A DNA stretch of 64,000 bases, taken from Aspidapion aeneum. Its lineage: Eukaryota; Arthropoda; Insecta; Coleoptera; Brentidae. Below the pieces are notes generated by a model. It was not told where the DNA came from. It saw nothing but the letters and a program-made list of their open reading frames with translations, and searched no databases. Below are positions 34,601 through 45,424 of this stretch, in pieces. Within the stretch, counting starts at the first letter, position 1. Every line of letters begins with the position of its first letter. Position numbers and translations under genes: made by a program. Where the stretch lies: positions 10,427,813-10,491,812 of the forward strand of contig OY755042.1 in NCBI GenBank assembly GCA_963576565.1. The letters are read 5' to 3'.

Positions 34601-35590
34601 TATCGATCGATTGAAAAGATTTTTCAATCGTTTCTAAGGATGATTGTTAAAATTCAATAATTGAATGCAATTTACTTTAAAAAAAGTAAATTTCGGCTTA
34701 ATATTTTTGGCATCATTTATAAAATATATTTTTTTACATATTTTTAAGTATAAACGAGATGATAAAAATATACGTTCTTGTTATTTAACTCATTTTAAAT
34801 GTTAAATAAAAAAAAAATTCAAAATAATATCAGCATTAAGTTATGTGTCAAAAAATAAAAGTGTTTATATATTTTAAAGCAATGAGACCTTTTTGTAGGA
34901 AAAGTATTAGATCAGTCAAGCGCCGTATATTTTTCGAAAATTGGTTGACAAAATTGATATTTTATCATATGCTATGGACATTTGATAACCTTTAAAGTTT
35001 TATAGGGAATCTTCTTTAATCTTTGTTCATGAATCTCACGGATATTGAATACTTTGCGGTAAGAGGAAATTACAAAGTTTGCCCGATATATAAAATTCTT
35101 CTTTACTTTTCAAGATTTACATTAATAGGTTTTCCTTTTAGGTGAAAATGTAGCTTGTGTTAAAAAAAACTTGCACAAAAATTTATATAAGTTTAAAAAT
35201 GCACAAGGTAGCTGGAAGGCAATTTAGTATGGTTCGAATCCAACCCTCGTTAATTTTTCTTAGAAAATACTAAATAATATAAATAAATAAAATACAATTC
35301 CTATCACAAAATAGTTTATAACAAGACAAAGTATCGACATGCATATATAATAGTATCTAACTCTATTTTATTATAAGTAATATTCGGCAATTTTTATTTG
35401 TTTTTTTTATGATAATATATTTTGTTTTCTGTAGAGATAAGACTTAATTTCTATATTTCTAAAAAAATAAATTATAAATTTGCCACCAATTTTTTGATTT
35501 GACACTGGGCTTGAAGACGTTGAGATGTACTAGTGCCTTGCTATTTGGCATTAGTTTATTAACAATCCCGTTACGAAACGTCGCCATAAT
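34601..35590. other. AT-rich DNA, nothing recognised
   Basis: No coding motif, element end or RNA structure seen. Confidence 0.4.
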
Positions 35591-36167
35591 AAATACTCTG
35601 CCAATATATGGGCACCTAAGCTCACACTAGGTACTATAGTTATAGTGTACGTGTGAGCTGATACAACTAAAAACTAAAATATATTATATTCGATTCCAGA
35701 ATCAATTACCTTTCGTTTGATACTACACAAGTCATGTTTTGACTTAAATTCTAATTTTTGAAAACTACTCCCACCCTTTTTTTTTAAACTAAAATGTATT
35801 TTGTTTAACTCCTGACTCAATTACCTTTCGTTTGATATCACACACGCCATATTTTCACATAAACTCTAATTTTTGAAATCTACCCCCGCCCCTTTTTTTG
35901 GCTTCTGTTCGGTGGATTTTGTTCATTTTTAAACGGGACCATCTTGACCTAGGTAGCAAATTTTATTCAAATCGGGCAAGCGGTTTTTGAGTTATCCGCG
36001 TTGTTCGTTACAGACAGACAGACAGACAGACGGCGCGACAAAAAAGTGTTAAACCCAAAGATATATAAAACTTTTTGATTAAACGCAAAGATATATCATT
36101 TTTTTTGAAGTCGGAGCAACTTTTGTTTTTTCGAAAAAAATTAGGATCACCATAGCTCACACTACTA
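35591..36167 (-). repeat. Hairpin-ended dispersed repeat, copy B
   Basis: Inverted copy of the repeat at 11294. It starts at AAATACTCTGCCAATATATG, with the hairpin CTCACACTAGGTACTATAG and a (GACA)n run at about 36010-36030. It ends at CTCACACTACTAC, where a TA-flanked MITE has cut off the last part of its terminal hairpin. Confidence 0.75.
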
Positions 36168-36799
36168 CACTGCCCTACTTATGAAGAACGCAGTAACTTA
36201 CAAAACCCTAGTTTTGAGAAAAACGCAAAAAACGTTTTTTTGCTCTAGTTCTATCCAAATACATATTAAAAAAAAAAAATTTGCAGGATTTTGAGAAATC
36301 ATAAAAATGTATGGTTTGCCTAGGTTTCATTAAATTTTGAAAAAAAATACATTTTATCGAAGAGACTGCGTTCTTGACAAGTATTTCATGAAGCTTTGAA
36401 TCAACATTTCTATGCAGAAATGCAGCGTGCCTCATTTACTATGGTAAAGGCAGTATTTCCTGCATCTATCGCTAGAAAACTAGAAGAATACTTGTGCTAG
36501 TTTTCTAGTCAAGAGGGCAGTATTTGTTGACCGACTCGCAAATACTGCATTCTTGACTAGTTTTACCCTTTTTGATAGACAAGAACGTAGCGCATTATGT
36601 AGTTGCTGCGTTCTCGGCTAGAAGACCGTGACGTTTTGCAGTTACTGCATATTTATTTTGTTATGCATTTTTGTAATGAAATTTTTTTTTCAAATTTTGT
36701 TTTTGCCATTTATGATGAACATCATTCTACACCAAAATATATAAAAATCTCAAAATCGTCAAATTTGAAGTTACTGCAGTCTTCATAAGGAGGGCAGTA
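36168..36799. mobile_element. TA-flanked MITE
   Basis: CACTGCCCTACTTATGAAG at the left is mirrored by CTTCATAAGGAGGGCAGTA at the right, with TA flanks. It interrupts the end of hairpin repeat copy B. An internal GTTACTGC/GCAGTAAC pair extends the arms. Non-coding. Confidence 0.7.
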
Positions 36800-36803
36800 T
36801 AGT

Positions 36804-37827
36804 CAGGGCCGTCGCTAGACTAGTGGCCGCCTGGAGCAAAACGATGAATATGCCGCCCTCCCCTAACTTTCTTTCTCACAACTGCAAGTTTTTGTATTAT
36901 TTCCTTACATATGGTGCCAGCGCGTAAACCCATAACTAAAGTAATAATTGTAAAAAAGTCAACTATTTTTTTTTTAAGTCGAGTTTTTAGGATACCTTCA
37001 CTCTCTTTTTTTACGAGACTCATAATAAGGCCAATCTTATTTAAAAACGAAAACCAAGAGTAGATTGGTTTAATCATTTTCAAGGTATCAGCGTATAGCC
37101 TTAAAACTTTCAATGGGACCATCTCAGAAGTTTTTGAATTTTGGTTTTTGGGTTATCTACTTGAAAGAGTCGTGTCAGTCGGTTCAAACGCATTTGGTTT
37201 GAAAAAACCCAAAAACTGCAAAGTCGAGAAAACCGACGTTGTGTTTTAAAAAAACGTTTTTTTTTTAATTTTTAGTTTTTGAATTAGAGACACGAGAGAG
37301 CAAAATTAGTATTACCCAACTAACTTGTTAAACTTTATTAAGCTATCAAATACGAAATCGTTATTTATCGAGTTTTTGAGAAGAATCTAGTAAAAAACAA
37401 TCAAGATGTGGCAAAAGATGCATTTTACATTGCTTTGCAGATGCTCTAATTTTAATTTATTTGCTCACAAATCGTGTCACAACTTTTTAGATTGCTTGTA
37501 AATTCCGTCTGTAAATTGTCAAAAACGTACAACATGTCAAACGCAAAGTTTCAACAAATTTATGGCCAGAGCAATTGACTCACTCTCATTTTTTATATAC
37601 AGTGCGATCATTTATACCTGCAGATACAACTGCAACACTTTAAAGAATATTTGGGCACAAAAAATTAACTTTAGTGATGTAGGTGCACAACCAATTATTT
37701 TTCACTATGTGATATAGTTTTTTTCCTTTCTCCACATTCTTTCCCATTAACAATGTTTGGATAATTGTGGGCCACAATGGAAGGCCAAGTTCTTTTTGTA
37801 TACAAACTTAAAAATTCTCAATTACCC
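36804..37827. other. One hAT-like end, otherwise nothing recognised
   Basis: CAGGGCCGTCGCTAGACTAG at 36804 resembles a hAT terminus, but no matching inverse lies nearby, so it would be a solo or truncated end. The rest has no gene. Confidence 0.35.
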
Positions 37828-37863
37828 CTGAGGATGCAAACATAAGTTTGCGAAACATGTTGG
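37828..37863 (+). ncRNA. Hammerhead-ribozyme-like motif
   Basis: CTGAGGA (consensus CUGANGA), a perfect 6-bp stem GCAAAC/GTTTGC with loop ATAA, then GAAAC and the self-complementary ACATGT as a loopless helix III, followed by T as the presumed cleavage-site base. One extra T lies between the core box and stem II. Helix I could be CCC/GG only. Minimal hammerheads of this kind occur in Penelope-like and related elements. Confidence 0.5.
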
Positions 37864-38270
37864 ATGCTTAAAAAAAATCCAAGCAATAAATTCAATAAAA
37901 ATTAGTGGGTAAAGACCCTAGAGTTTCATTTTACTGAACCTATCACTCCACCATAAGATGGACTATTTCCTCAACTTAAAAAAATTCTAACTTTTTACTA
38001 GAGCATCGTTTAATATGCGGTTTTCGGAATATAGAAGCCTGCATTTTGCTCAATAATTCGTGTTATAAACAAAAAAGGACTTTAGTTTCTGAGATATTTA
38101 CAAGAAACTGTTTTCAAGGCTGGTATATCACGGCTTCACTTGAAGTGTACTAATAGGCTAGCTAGGAAGGTTTTAGATCCGTCATAGATCCATTTATTTT
38201 ATATTGTTTTGAACACCTGAGAAGGTGTTGTTATTGAATGCCCTTTTTTGACTTTTGATTTTCTGGCTAA
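37864..38270. other. No gene recognised
   Basis: The first part (AAAATCCAAGCAATAAATTC) may belong to the element carrying the hammerhead-like motif. The words TTTCGGAATATAG and GAGATATTTAC here also occur at 2420-2480, so an old repeat is likely. Confidence 0.35.
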
Positions 38271-39101
38271 CAGTGGCGGTTTCTCCATAAGTGCACATGT
38301 GCACGTGCACTCCCAAATTATACTTAAAAAATATTAAACTTTGATCATTGCTTAATTTAATTAATAATTACCCCAAAAGGAATTCACTAAAGACTGGAAT
38401 ATTATCTAGAAATTAATACCCGGTATGTATGTGTTTGTATTCGTGTTCAAACCAAGCTCGAATCTAATTCTTTACGGTAATTTACTGGAACCAAATTTTA
38501 TGCACCGTGGATGTTATGTCGTATGCTAATTACGAAATATAGAAAGAGAGGACGACGTCCCAATAGAATTTTACAGTACATAGAATCTGAACCTTCCTTC
38601 GGCACCGCGCTCATACAAAAACTAGCCTCGATGCCGCCCGCACCCCCGTGATGCCTCCCTCGTCCACGGTTCGCATTGCATTTTAGAGCAGTTCACGCGC
38701 ACTTTTCAGTCGTGCGCGCTTAGACAACTTCCTATTATCGGTCGGGCGCTGGCGGTTTGTTTTGATTTCGACGATTTGGTATTTACGACAATGGCGGAAG
38801 TTTCTAATTCTGATAGCATTAGCGTGCAATATTTAAAGGCAATTAAATTTTCATCTTTGCCATTAGAAGAGAAAATATATGTTAACTAGGTATGATACAT
38901 TTATTATTTATTTATAATTATAATAATAATAGGTAGGTAACTAATATCTAACTAAATATCTAATTTTTTAATGATTTGGTCTAAATTATATTATACCTCA
39001 AAAAGTTAGCGTGGCACCCAAAAAAAATTTATGCCTGCGCCGCAATTTTTATTTTTTTGTTGGTGTGCACCCCCAAAGCTTTTTACCACGCGCCGCCACT
39101 G
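38271..39101. mobile_element. hAT non-autonomous element with 8-bp target duplication
   Basis: An 831-bp element with ends CAGTGGCGG and CCGCCACTG, flanked by CTGGCTAA on both sides (38263-38270, 39102-39109). The subterminal GTGCACGTGCAC-type motifs near the left are typical of transposase-binding repeats. A GC-rich stretch at 38590-38760 looks like a promoter/5'-UTR remnant leading into a short coding start. The rest of the transposase has been deleted. Confidence 0.88.
38791..38889 (+). pseudogene. hAT transposase first-exon remnant
   Basis: A 32-codon frame begins MAEVSNSDSISVQYLKAIKF and continues SSLPLEEKIYVN before TAG. The S-L-P-L-E-E-K pattern resembles the N-terminus of ZMYM1-like hAT transposases, where 'LPLEEK' precedes a TTF-type zinc finger. 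The rest of the protein is gone, so this is a relic of an internal deletion. The family match is from memory of the pattern and moderately sure. Confidence 0.45.
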
Positions 39102-39380
39102 CTGGCTAACCCTTTTAAATTCAATATAGCAGGTGTACATCTTTAATTCTTTTGTCGGGGAGTGGCGAAGCAATACATTTGCTCTCCGCCTTTTCATTGG
39201 ACACTCGCGGTGGACTATTTTTGCCTTGCACTTAGATCATATTCCTTATCTCACGCACTTGATGATGAAAGAATTGAGTTTGAACACCCTGTATATTATA
39301 TTAATAAAGGAATGATGCGTTATATATTACAAAATGTTTTTCATACCACAGACATATTATATAATTCATATCATATATAT

Positions 39381-39512
39381 AACACATCGGCGGTCCAGGT
39401 TTGAATCCTGACTTGGTACAATATGTATTTTTTCTTATTTTTCTTTCTTTAATTTAATTTGTTGTTTATAGTTTTAGGTCCTTGCATTATTTGCAATTTG
39501 GTATTTGAGAAT
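39381..39512 (+). mobile_element. tRNA-derived SINE, copy 1 (5'-truncated head)
   Basis: Contains the T-arm/B-box-like CCAGGTTTGAATCCTG, followed by a T-rich body shared with the copy at 39701 (TTTTTCTTATTTTTCTTTC, GTTGTTTATAGTTTTAG, CCTTGCATTATTTGCAATT). The D-arm and anticodon arm are not recognisable. Confidence 0.6.
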
Positions 39513-39700
39513 TATATTGCTTTCAGACATTGATTCTTTACGTCTATTTTAAGTTATCATACCTTTGACAGTGGGAAAAAAGAATCTAAGAGATCAGTTC
39601 ATCATCAGTTGGATGACTTAATACCCTGAGAATTTCTCGTTCTTGTATTGAGACACCGCGCACCTGCATAGATGGAAGTTTTCTAAAAATTTATGTATGG

Positions 39701-39872
39701 TCTTCGGTGGGTCAATGCTTAGAACGTTTGCGTACAGAGCAAGAGGTTCCGGGTTCGAGTCCCGGCCGAAGACAGAAAAACTTTTTCTTATTTTTCTTTC
39801 TTTAATTTTACTTGTTGTTTATAGTTTTAGTTCCTTGCATTATTTGCAATTTGGTATTTGGGGATGGATTGT
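39701..39872 (+). mobile_element. tRNA-derived SINE, copy 2 with intact cloverleaf head
   Basis: Positions 39701-39772 fold as a full 72-nt tRNA: acceptor TCTTCGG/CCGAAGA, D-stem GGTC/GAAC, anticodon stem TTTGC/GCAAG with loop GTACAGA (anticodon ACA), 5-nt variable loop, and T-arm CCGGG-TTCGAGT-CCCGG. U8, A14, A21, U33, and the TTC and A58 of the T-loop are present. The D-loop GG is missing and anticodon ACA is not a normal one. The body after the head matches that of the copy at 39381, so a SINE is more likely than a working tRNA. GGTTCGAGTCC is a perfect B box for RNA polymerase III. Confidence 0.75.
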
Positions 39873-41058
39873 GATTGTTAATTCCAAAGTTTGCGATAAT
39901 GGCGATTGATCTTATATGGATGGAAAGTCCCATTATAAATAAAAAATATATTATACAATTTTATATTATTAAAAAACGAGGGATCTGCAAATGTAATAAA
40001 ATACAGAGTGTTTTGTTTAAAATAACAAACCTGTCAAATATTAAGTTTACTTAAATTGTTTAATATTTTCGCCTGAAAATGTTTAAACAATAATTCAAGT
40101 ACATGAAACTTTTGTATACTTATTTATTATATTTTAATATCTATTGAAATAATCTCTTTATATGGTTCTGTCAGGACTCTACACATAGAAAATCATAGGG
40201 TATCGACTGTAAGTCATTAGCATAAATGACATACTTATTTACCATAGGGTCACAGTATCCTGGAAGCCTGGCATCGTCATGCTTCCAGGATTCAATGACC
40301 CTAATTTACTATACTTATAATATTCTTCCTTTGTAGTGTTTACGCACGAACATACATACACTTTACGTAAAAGTACTACGGTACCACGGAACTGTAACAT
40401 AAACTGGAATGCTAATGACGTAGAAAGGAAATGACCGCTACATGTACTTGATAGTTTGGATGTTAAATGGGTTGGTATTGACCAAAATATCCCCATATCG
40501 GCACCAATCTTTAGAAAGTCCCCAAAAACTCTGTGGCTTAAAATTACAAAAAGCTATGAAGGAAATATGGGACTGTTCAAAAACTATGTAAGAAACTACC
40601 ACAACTACCTAACCAACCTAAATAAATAAAAGAACCAACCAACCTAAACAGCCAACTTAACCAAATTAACTAATTAACCTAACCTAACCAATTTTTAATA
40701 TTTCAGCTTTTGATTTTGCGATATTTTATAGTTTCGAGATTTTGATTATTTGAGATTTTTATTATTCAAGATTTTAATTTTCGATAAAATTAATTTTGAT
40801 ATTTTAGATGTTACCATCGAACATATTCAGATATATCTTCGATGATGTTATCCAATTTTGAGAAATGTGTACACTGTAGAAGAGTATAATACTTACTGGC
40901 CATTCTCAAATTATGTAATATTTAGGGGGATCGGGGTGTAGCCTTGCATTACACGTTTTTAATATCTTTTTTTCCCGGAAACTGTGTTACGAAGGGAAAT
41001 AATCTGGTTGCGAATCATCTATTTTTGCCTTAAGTGGGAAATTAATTGTATAAGAATT
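39873..41058. other. No gene; short conserved word and telomere-like CCTAA units
   Basis: 40385-40416 is a perfect 32-bp inverted match to 60132-60163. A hairpin CCTGGAAGCCTGG...CCAGG lies at 40258-40290. ACCTAACCTAACC at 40675-40690 resembles the insect telomere word but is only a few units. The region has no coding motif. Confidence 0.45.
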
Positions 41059-41782
41059 AGCTCACACTACTACTATACTATAGTAGTGTGAGCTATAGTG
41101 ATTTTTTCGAGAAAAAAAAAGTTGCTCCGATTTCAAAATTTTTTATATATCTTTGCGTTTCAGCTGATTTTGAAACTTTTTTGTAGCGCCGTCTGTCTGT
41201 CTGTCTGTCTGTCTGTATGTCTGTCTGTAACGACCAACGCGCATAACTCAAAAACCGCTTGCCCGATTTTAATGAAATTTGGTACCTAGGCTGGGTCTTG
41301 GGTCGAGATGGTCCCATTTAAAAATGAACAAAATCCACCGAACACAAACCAAATAAAAGGGTGGGGGTAGATTTCAAAAATTAGAGTTTATGTGAAAATA
41401 TGGCGTGTGTGATATCAAACGAAAGGTAATTGAGTCTGCAGTTAAACAAAATACATTTTAATTTATTTAAAAAAAAGGGTGGGGGTATATTTTAAAAATT
41501 AGAGTTTAAGTGAAAATATGGCGTGTGTGATATCAAACGAAAGGTAATTGAGTCCGGAGTTTAACAAATAACATTTTAGTTTTTTGTTTTTTTTAAGGGT
41601 GGGGGTAGATTTCAAAAATTTGAGTTTAAGTCAAAACATGGCTTGTGTGGTATAAACAAAAGGTAATTTAGTCCGGATTTGAATAAAATATATTTCAGTT
41701 TTTAGTTATATTAGCTCACACGTACACTATAACTATAGTACCTAGTGTGAGCTTAGGGGCCCATATATTGGCAGAGTATTTT
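41059..41782 (+). repeat. Hairpin-ended dispersed repeat, copy C
   Basis: Best-preserved copy of the family at 11294. Left hairpin AGCTCACACTACTAC with its inverse; (GTCT)n at 41190-41227; AACGCGCATAACTC; three tandem GGTGGGGGTA/GATATCAAACGAAAGG units; then the right hairpin and TTGGCAGAGTATTTT. The open frames through the GTCT run read as Cys-Leu-Ser-Val or Asp-Arg-Gln-Thr repeats and are not genes. Confidence 0.8.
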
Positions 41783-41799
41783 GTTTACTGATTTTGTTA

Positions 41800-42760
41800 G
41801 TCAGGGTGCTCCATATTGTTAATCCCAGTGATGCCACTCTGGCACCCTTAAACATTTTGAAAAATCCAAGATGGCGGCCCTTTCAAAGTGAAAAAATTAA
41901 AGAAAAAAATATCTAAATCAAGTATAGGTCTGTGGTACACTATTTCAGTCGGCCTTTGGTCGCCAGAATTGAAATTCGACACTATTTTTTCTGGGGGGGT
42001 ACCCCAACGGAGGGAGAATGATTTTATGAAAAAAATCGACCTGTTAACACAGGCAAGCGATACACAGATTCTGGGGTTTTTGGGTCCCCTGAATTCAGTT
42101 AAAACAGAAACAGCGGGAATTTATGGTATTACGGTAGAACTGTTTATGTGGAGACTTAGCAAACAAACTTTAGTTAAGTTTTTTTCAGATTTTGACAGCT
42201 TATTACAAAGCTTACCAGTGACTTTTGGGCATCAGCCACCATTTTGAAATATTCAAGATGGTGGCAGTGAAAAAAATACAAAAGAAAAGCATATGTATGC
42301 GATACATCAATTATAGGGTTTTTAGATTCGCTAAATCCAAATCTGTTGTTAAAAAAGATTTTGGGGTATTCCGGAGGAGTGGGCGTATTTATGGCGAGGT
42401 CTTACAGAAAATACCTTAATAATAAATTTTTTTACAGATTTTGACAGCTCTGCTCAACTCCATTATAAAAGTAGCTAATAACTTTTGGGATTATCCATCA
42501 TTTTGAAATTTTCAAAATGGCGACCGTGGGAAAAAAATTTAAAAAGAAGCATAATGCAGATTACTCCAAAATCTTTTTTTAACAATATATTTGGATTTAG
42601 CGAACCCAAAAACTCGCAGGTGTATGCTTTCCTTTTGTTTTTTTTCACAGTCATCATCTTGAATATTTCAAAATGATGGCTGATGACCAAAAGTCTTTGG
42701 TTAGTTTTATAATACGGTTGAGCAGAGCGGTCAAAATGTTTTTTAAATTACCCCAAATTT
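41800..42760. repeat. Repeats with ATCCAAGATGG-type words, partly inverted
   Basis: A unit with AGCCACCATTTTGAAATATTC and AAGATGGTGGCAGTG (42233-42290) reappears inverted at 42610-42690 and in weaker direct form at 41850-41890 and 42495-42535. A 119-codon open frame (41888-42247) crosses these units and has no motif, so I treat it as repeat sequence. Confidence 0.5.
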
Positions 42761-43285
42761 TTTTTTACTGCAGATTTGGATTCAGCGGACCTCTTTCTCT
42801 ATATTAAACCTGATAAATATCACTATATATATGTATATCCCAGTAGCAGTCCAAGAGTCAAGGCTAGAGGGCCACCCCTCTTTTTCCAAAGAATTTCAAA
42901 TAATATAAGCACATTCTGGTGTATTACACACTTGAAAAAAAAATTCTAACCACATATGTTTTAAAAATCTAAACTGCCCTAATTTTTGAAAGTCTGGGAC
43001 CAGTCTTATATATCCCCTGATAAAAATCCTGACTGACAGAGAGAGATTTATTAAAATTTAATTAAAAAAACACACAATTTGTGTAAACTAATGCCTGATT
43101 TACCCTGCAACTTATTACTGATTTACCCAGTAACATAGAGCACAATGGATACATTTGGTGCTTAGTGCATCTTACCATACTAAGCAGGAAGCAAAAAGAC
43201 AGTCATTATGCAAGAATTAGGTTTGTCCATTGTGCAATATGTTGGGTACAATAGCACCTAATGCACTAAGCACAGGGATTCTGCA
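42761..43285. other. Left flank of the Harbinger element
   Basis: No gene. Between 43140 and 43275 two inverted word pairs are interleaved (GCACAATGGA with TCCATTGTGC, and TGCTTAGTGCAT with ATGCACTAAGCA), a pseudoknot-like order. Confidence 0.45.
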
Positions 43286-43288
43286 TAA

Positions 43289-43323
43289 ATAGATAGTTTA
43301 AGTTGTGCTACGTATTTTTACGT
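43289..43323 (+). repeat. Harbinger left terminal inverted repeat
   Basis: 35 bp, identical to the inverse of 59589-59623. Preceded by target duplication TAA. Confidence 0.95.
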
Positions 43324-45424
43324 TAAACTGCACGTTAGCGTCCGATTTAGCGCTCTACGTTTTGTTTAAAATTTGAGTTTAAGTTGATAATGTTTATTCG
43401 TGACGTAAATTTCTCCTCTTAGCAGAGAACAGGGAATGTGTCAATGGTAATTTTGAGGTTATAGTGTTTTGTGCTGTGTTTTGTTGCGTTTGTTGTGTAT
43501 TTGAGGAAAAGTTTTTGTTTTTTTCGAGGTTTTTTTTACTGGGTACACAAGGTAGGTTTATAAAAAACATTGAATATAATCTCGGACTTACCATAACATT
43601 AAAGTTTTTTGTTAGAGTTTCGTTCCTTAAATTGCAATCATCCTATACAAAGCATCTACAAATCTCTTCTTTTGTACAGGCACTTCTAAATAAAAAAAAA
43701 TCTGGGCATCCACATATAATCTGGTTGTTCAAAAATCAATGGAGATCCTAACCAAACATCTCAGTGGATTTGTTATTTCATCAATGTTTGGTTATTATGC
43801 AGTAGGTGAATGGTTTTCTTTTATTTTTAAGTTTTTTGCAAATTTCTTTCTATAGGTAGTTTTATTATCTGCCTTTGCAGTAATAAAAATACTTTTACCC
43901 CATTTAGAAAAAAACAAATTAAAGGTGAGTTTTATCTCTTTCCTTCCTAAAAAAAATATAAAGGATAGATATACACTAGAGCATAACTCTTCCTAGTGAT
44001 CAACTGCAACAATCATGTTTTTTGATATTTGTATTTGCAGTGTTGCCATGTTGGTCTATTTTTCTTGACTTTAAAGGATTTTTTATGTGATCAGGTCGAG
44101 TTTTCTTGAGGGGCAAACCCGAGGGGTGAACATCTAACCCAAAATGTGTACACCGATTGTGAAAATCCACAATCTTCTTGATTGTGAAGGATTGTGGTAA
44201 GATTGTGACAGATTCTGGGTGATTGGGAGGGATTGTGTAAAGATTGTAAAGGATTGTGAACAGATTGTGAGAAATGTGTACACCGATTGTGAGAGCTATT
44301 CACCCCTCGGGCAAACCGTTAGTTGGATTATCTTCAAAATGTGTTCGCTTTTTCAAAAGCTATAAAAGAGAAAGATACTTATTCTACCCAAAGCAAACAA
44401 TTATAGAAAATCTCTCTGCCCCTCACTGTCAGTCAAATAATGTCATTCTAAAATAATATATGGCAGGTTAGGTTAGATTTTAGACAAGGGAGTAACAACT
44501 GACTCAAAATTTGTACATGCATTGCCAGTAATGCCATGTAAATCTTGTGGTAATTAGGCCTAGTGGTAATGCCATGCTAATTAATATGGCTAATGCAATG
44601 TAATGTAATAAGTTATTTCTGCCTTGGTTTTGGATCTACTTTAGGTCAAGTCAAGTTTATTTTCATATTTAACTTGTTTATTTTTTAGTAAATAAAAAAA
44701 AAACAAAACAAACTTGAAAATGTACCTCAACTAGATCTAACCTAACCTGCTTTAAACCTGGTGTAACCTAATCTGAACTGAAATAAACTGACCTGATACC
44801 TTTTGACAGGTCTTCTGAAAAATTACCTATAAATTTGGCAACAGTGTCTTTTAAAAGTCTCACTCACCAAGCAGCTTCTCGGGTATATCCTTTATATTTT
44901 TAATTGAGGAAAAAATAGATATTACTCTCTCTAAATTTATTTTTTTTTTAATTTACATAAAAAAGTTTTTAATGCACACAGTTAACTTAAAAATAAAAGA
45001 AATCCATATACTGCATAATTAATGTTCTTGTCGCCAGATTTTCATCAGCTGCTAGAATTCTTGGAAAAATTGGCAACCACAATAATGATTCTTATTTATC
45101 TGTGGTTAAAACACAACTGTTTATTAAATCTTTATGGGCACCTGTTGCCACAAAATCCTTTTTACAAATGCAGTAGCAGAGTCAAAATTATTGGTATTAA
45201 CCTGAGTTATTATACTATATTTTGAACAAAATGAATCAGTTTTTCAGAACTTAAAAAAAGAAAGAATATTCTGGCACCAAAACTTTAGTATGAGAATGGT
45301 TCAAGCTGTCAATTGCAAAAAAAAGGGTTGTCTGTACATTTTTTTCTAATGTATGTCTATAAAATAGGTAACTTTACTTAATGTAGTGTTTCTTTTTGTT
45401 TTAGATATATAGCAGATATACATA
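43324..45424 (+). other. Harbinger 5' leader region of the transposase gene
   Basis: No coding motif apart from the MITE at 44120. A plausible non-coding first exon ends at ACAAG|GTAGGT (donor at 43552). The transposase start is preceded by TTTTGTTTTAG (acceptor at about 45404), so the 5' leader may be spliced. This is inference from splice-site words only. Confidence 0.4.
44120..44309. mobile_element. MITE with ACAATC minisatellite and 8-bp target duplication
   Basis: Ends CGAGGGGTGAA and TTCACCCCTCG are flanked by GGCAAACC (44112-44119 and 44310-44317). The second 30 bp on each side also mirror (TGTGTACACCGATTGTGA). The interior is a run of degenerate GATTGTGA/GGATTGTG units. The 8-bp duplication suggests a hAT- or P-type mobilising enzyme. 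More copies lie at 57461 and 57856. Confidence 0.88.

Noticed and set aside
39701..39772. Genuine tRNA gene
   Set aside because: Anticodon ACA and a D-loop lacking GG are atypical, and the downstream body is shared with a second copy, so a SINE head fits better.
40675..40690. Telomeric TTAGG array
   Set aside because: Only a few irregular CCTAA units.
41093..41317. Overlapping open frames through the GTCT run
   Set aside because: They translate a tetranucleotide repeat (Asp-Arg-Gln-Thr or Cys-Leu-Ser-Val) and the same DNA recurs as a non-coding dispersed repeat.
41888..42247. 119-codon open frame with a methionine start
   Set aside because: It crosses repeat units that reappear inverted nearby and shows no domain or splice context.
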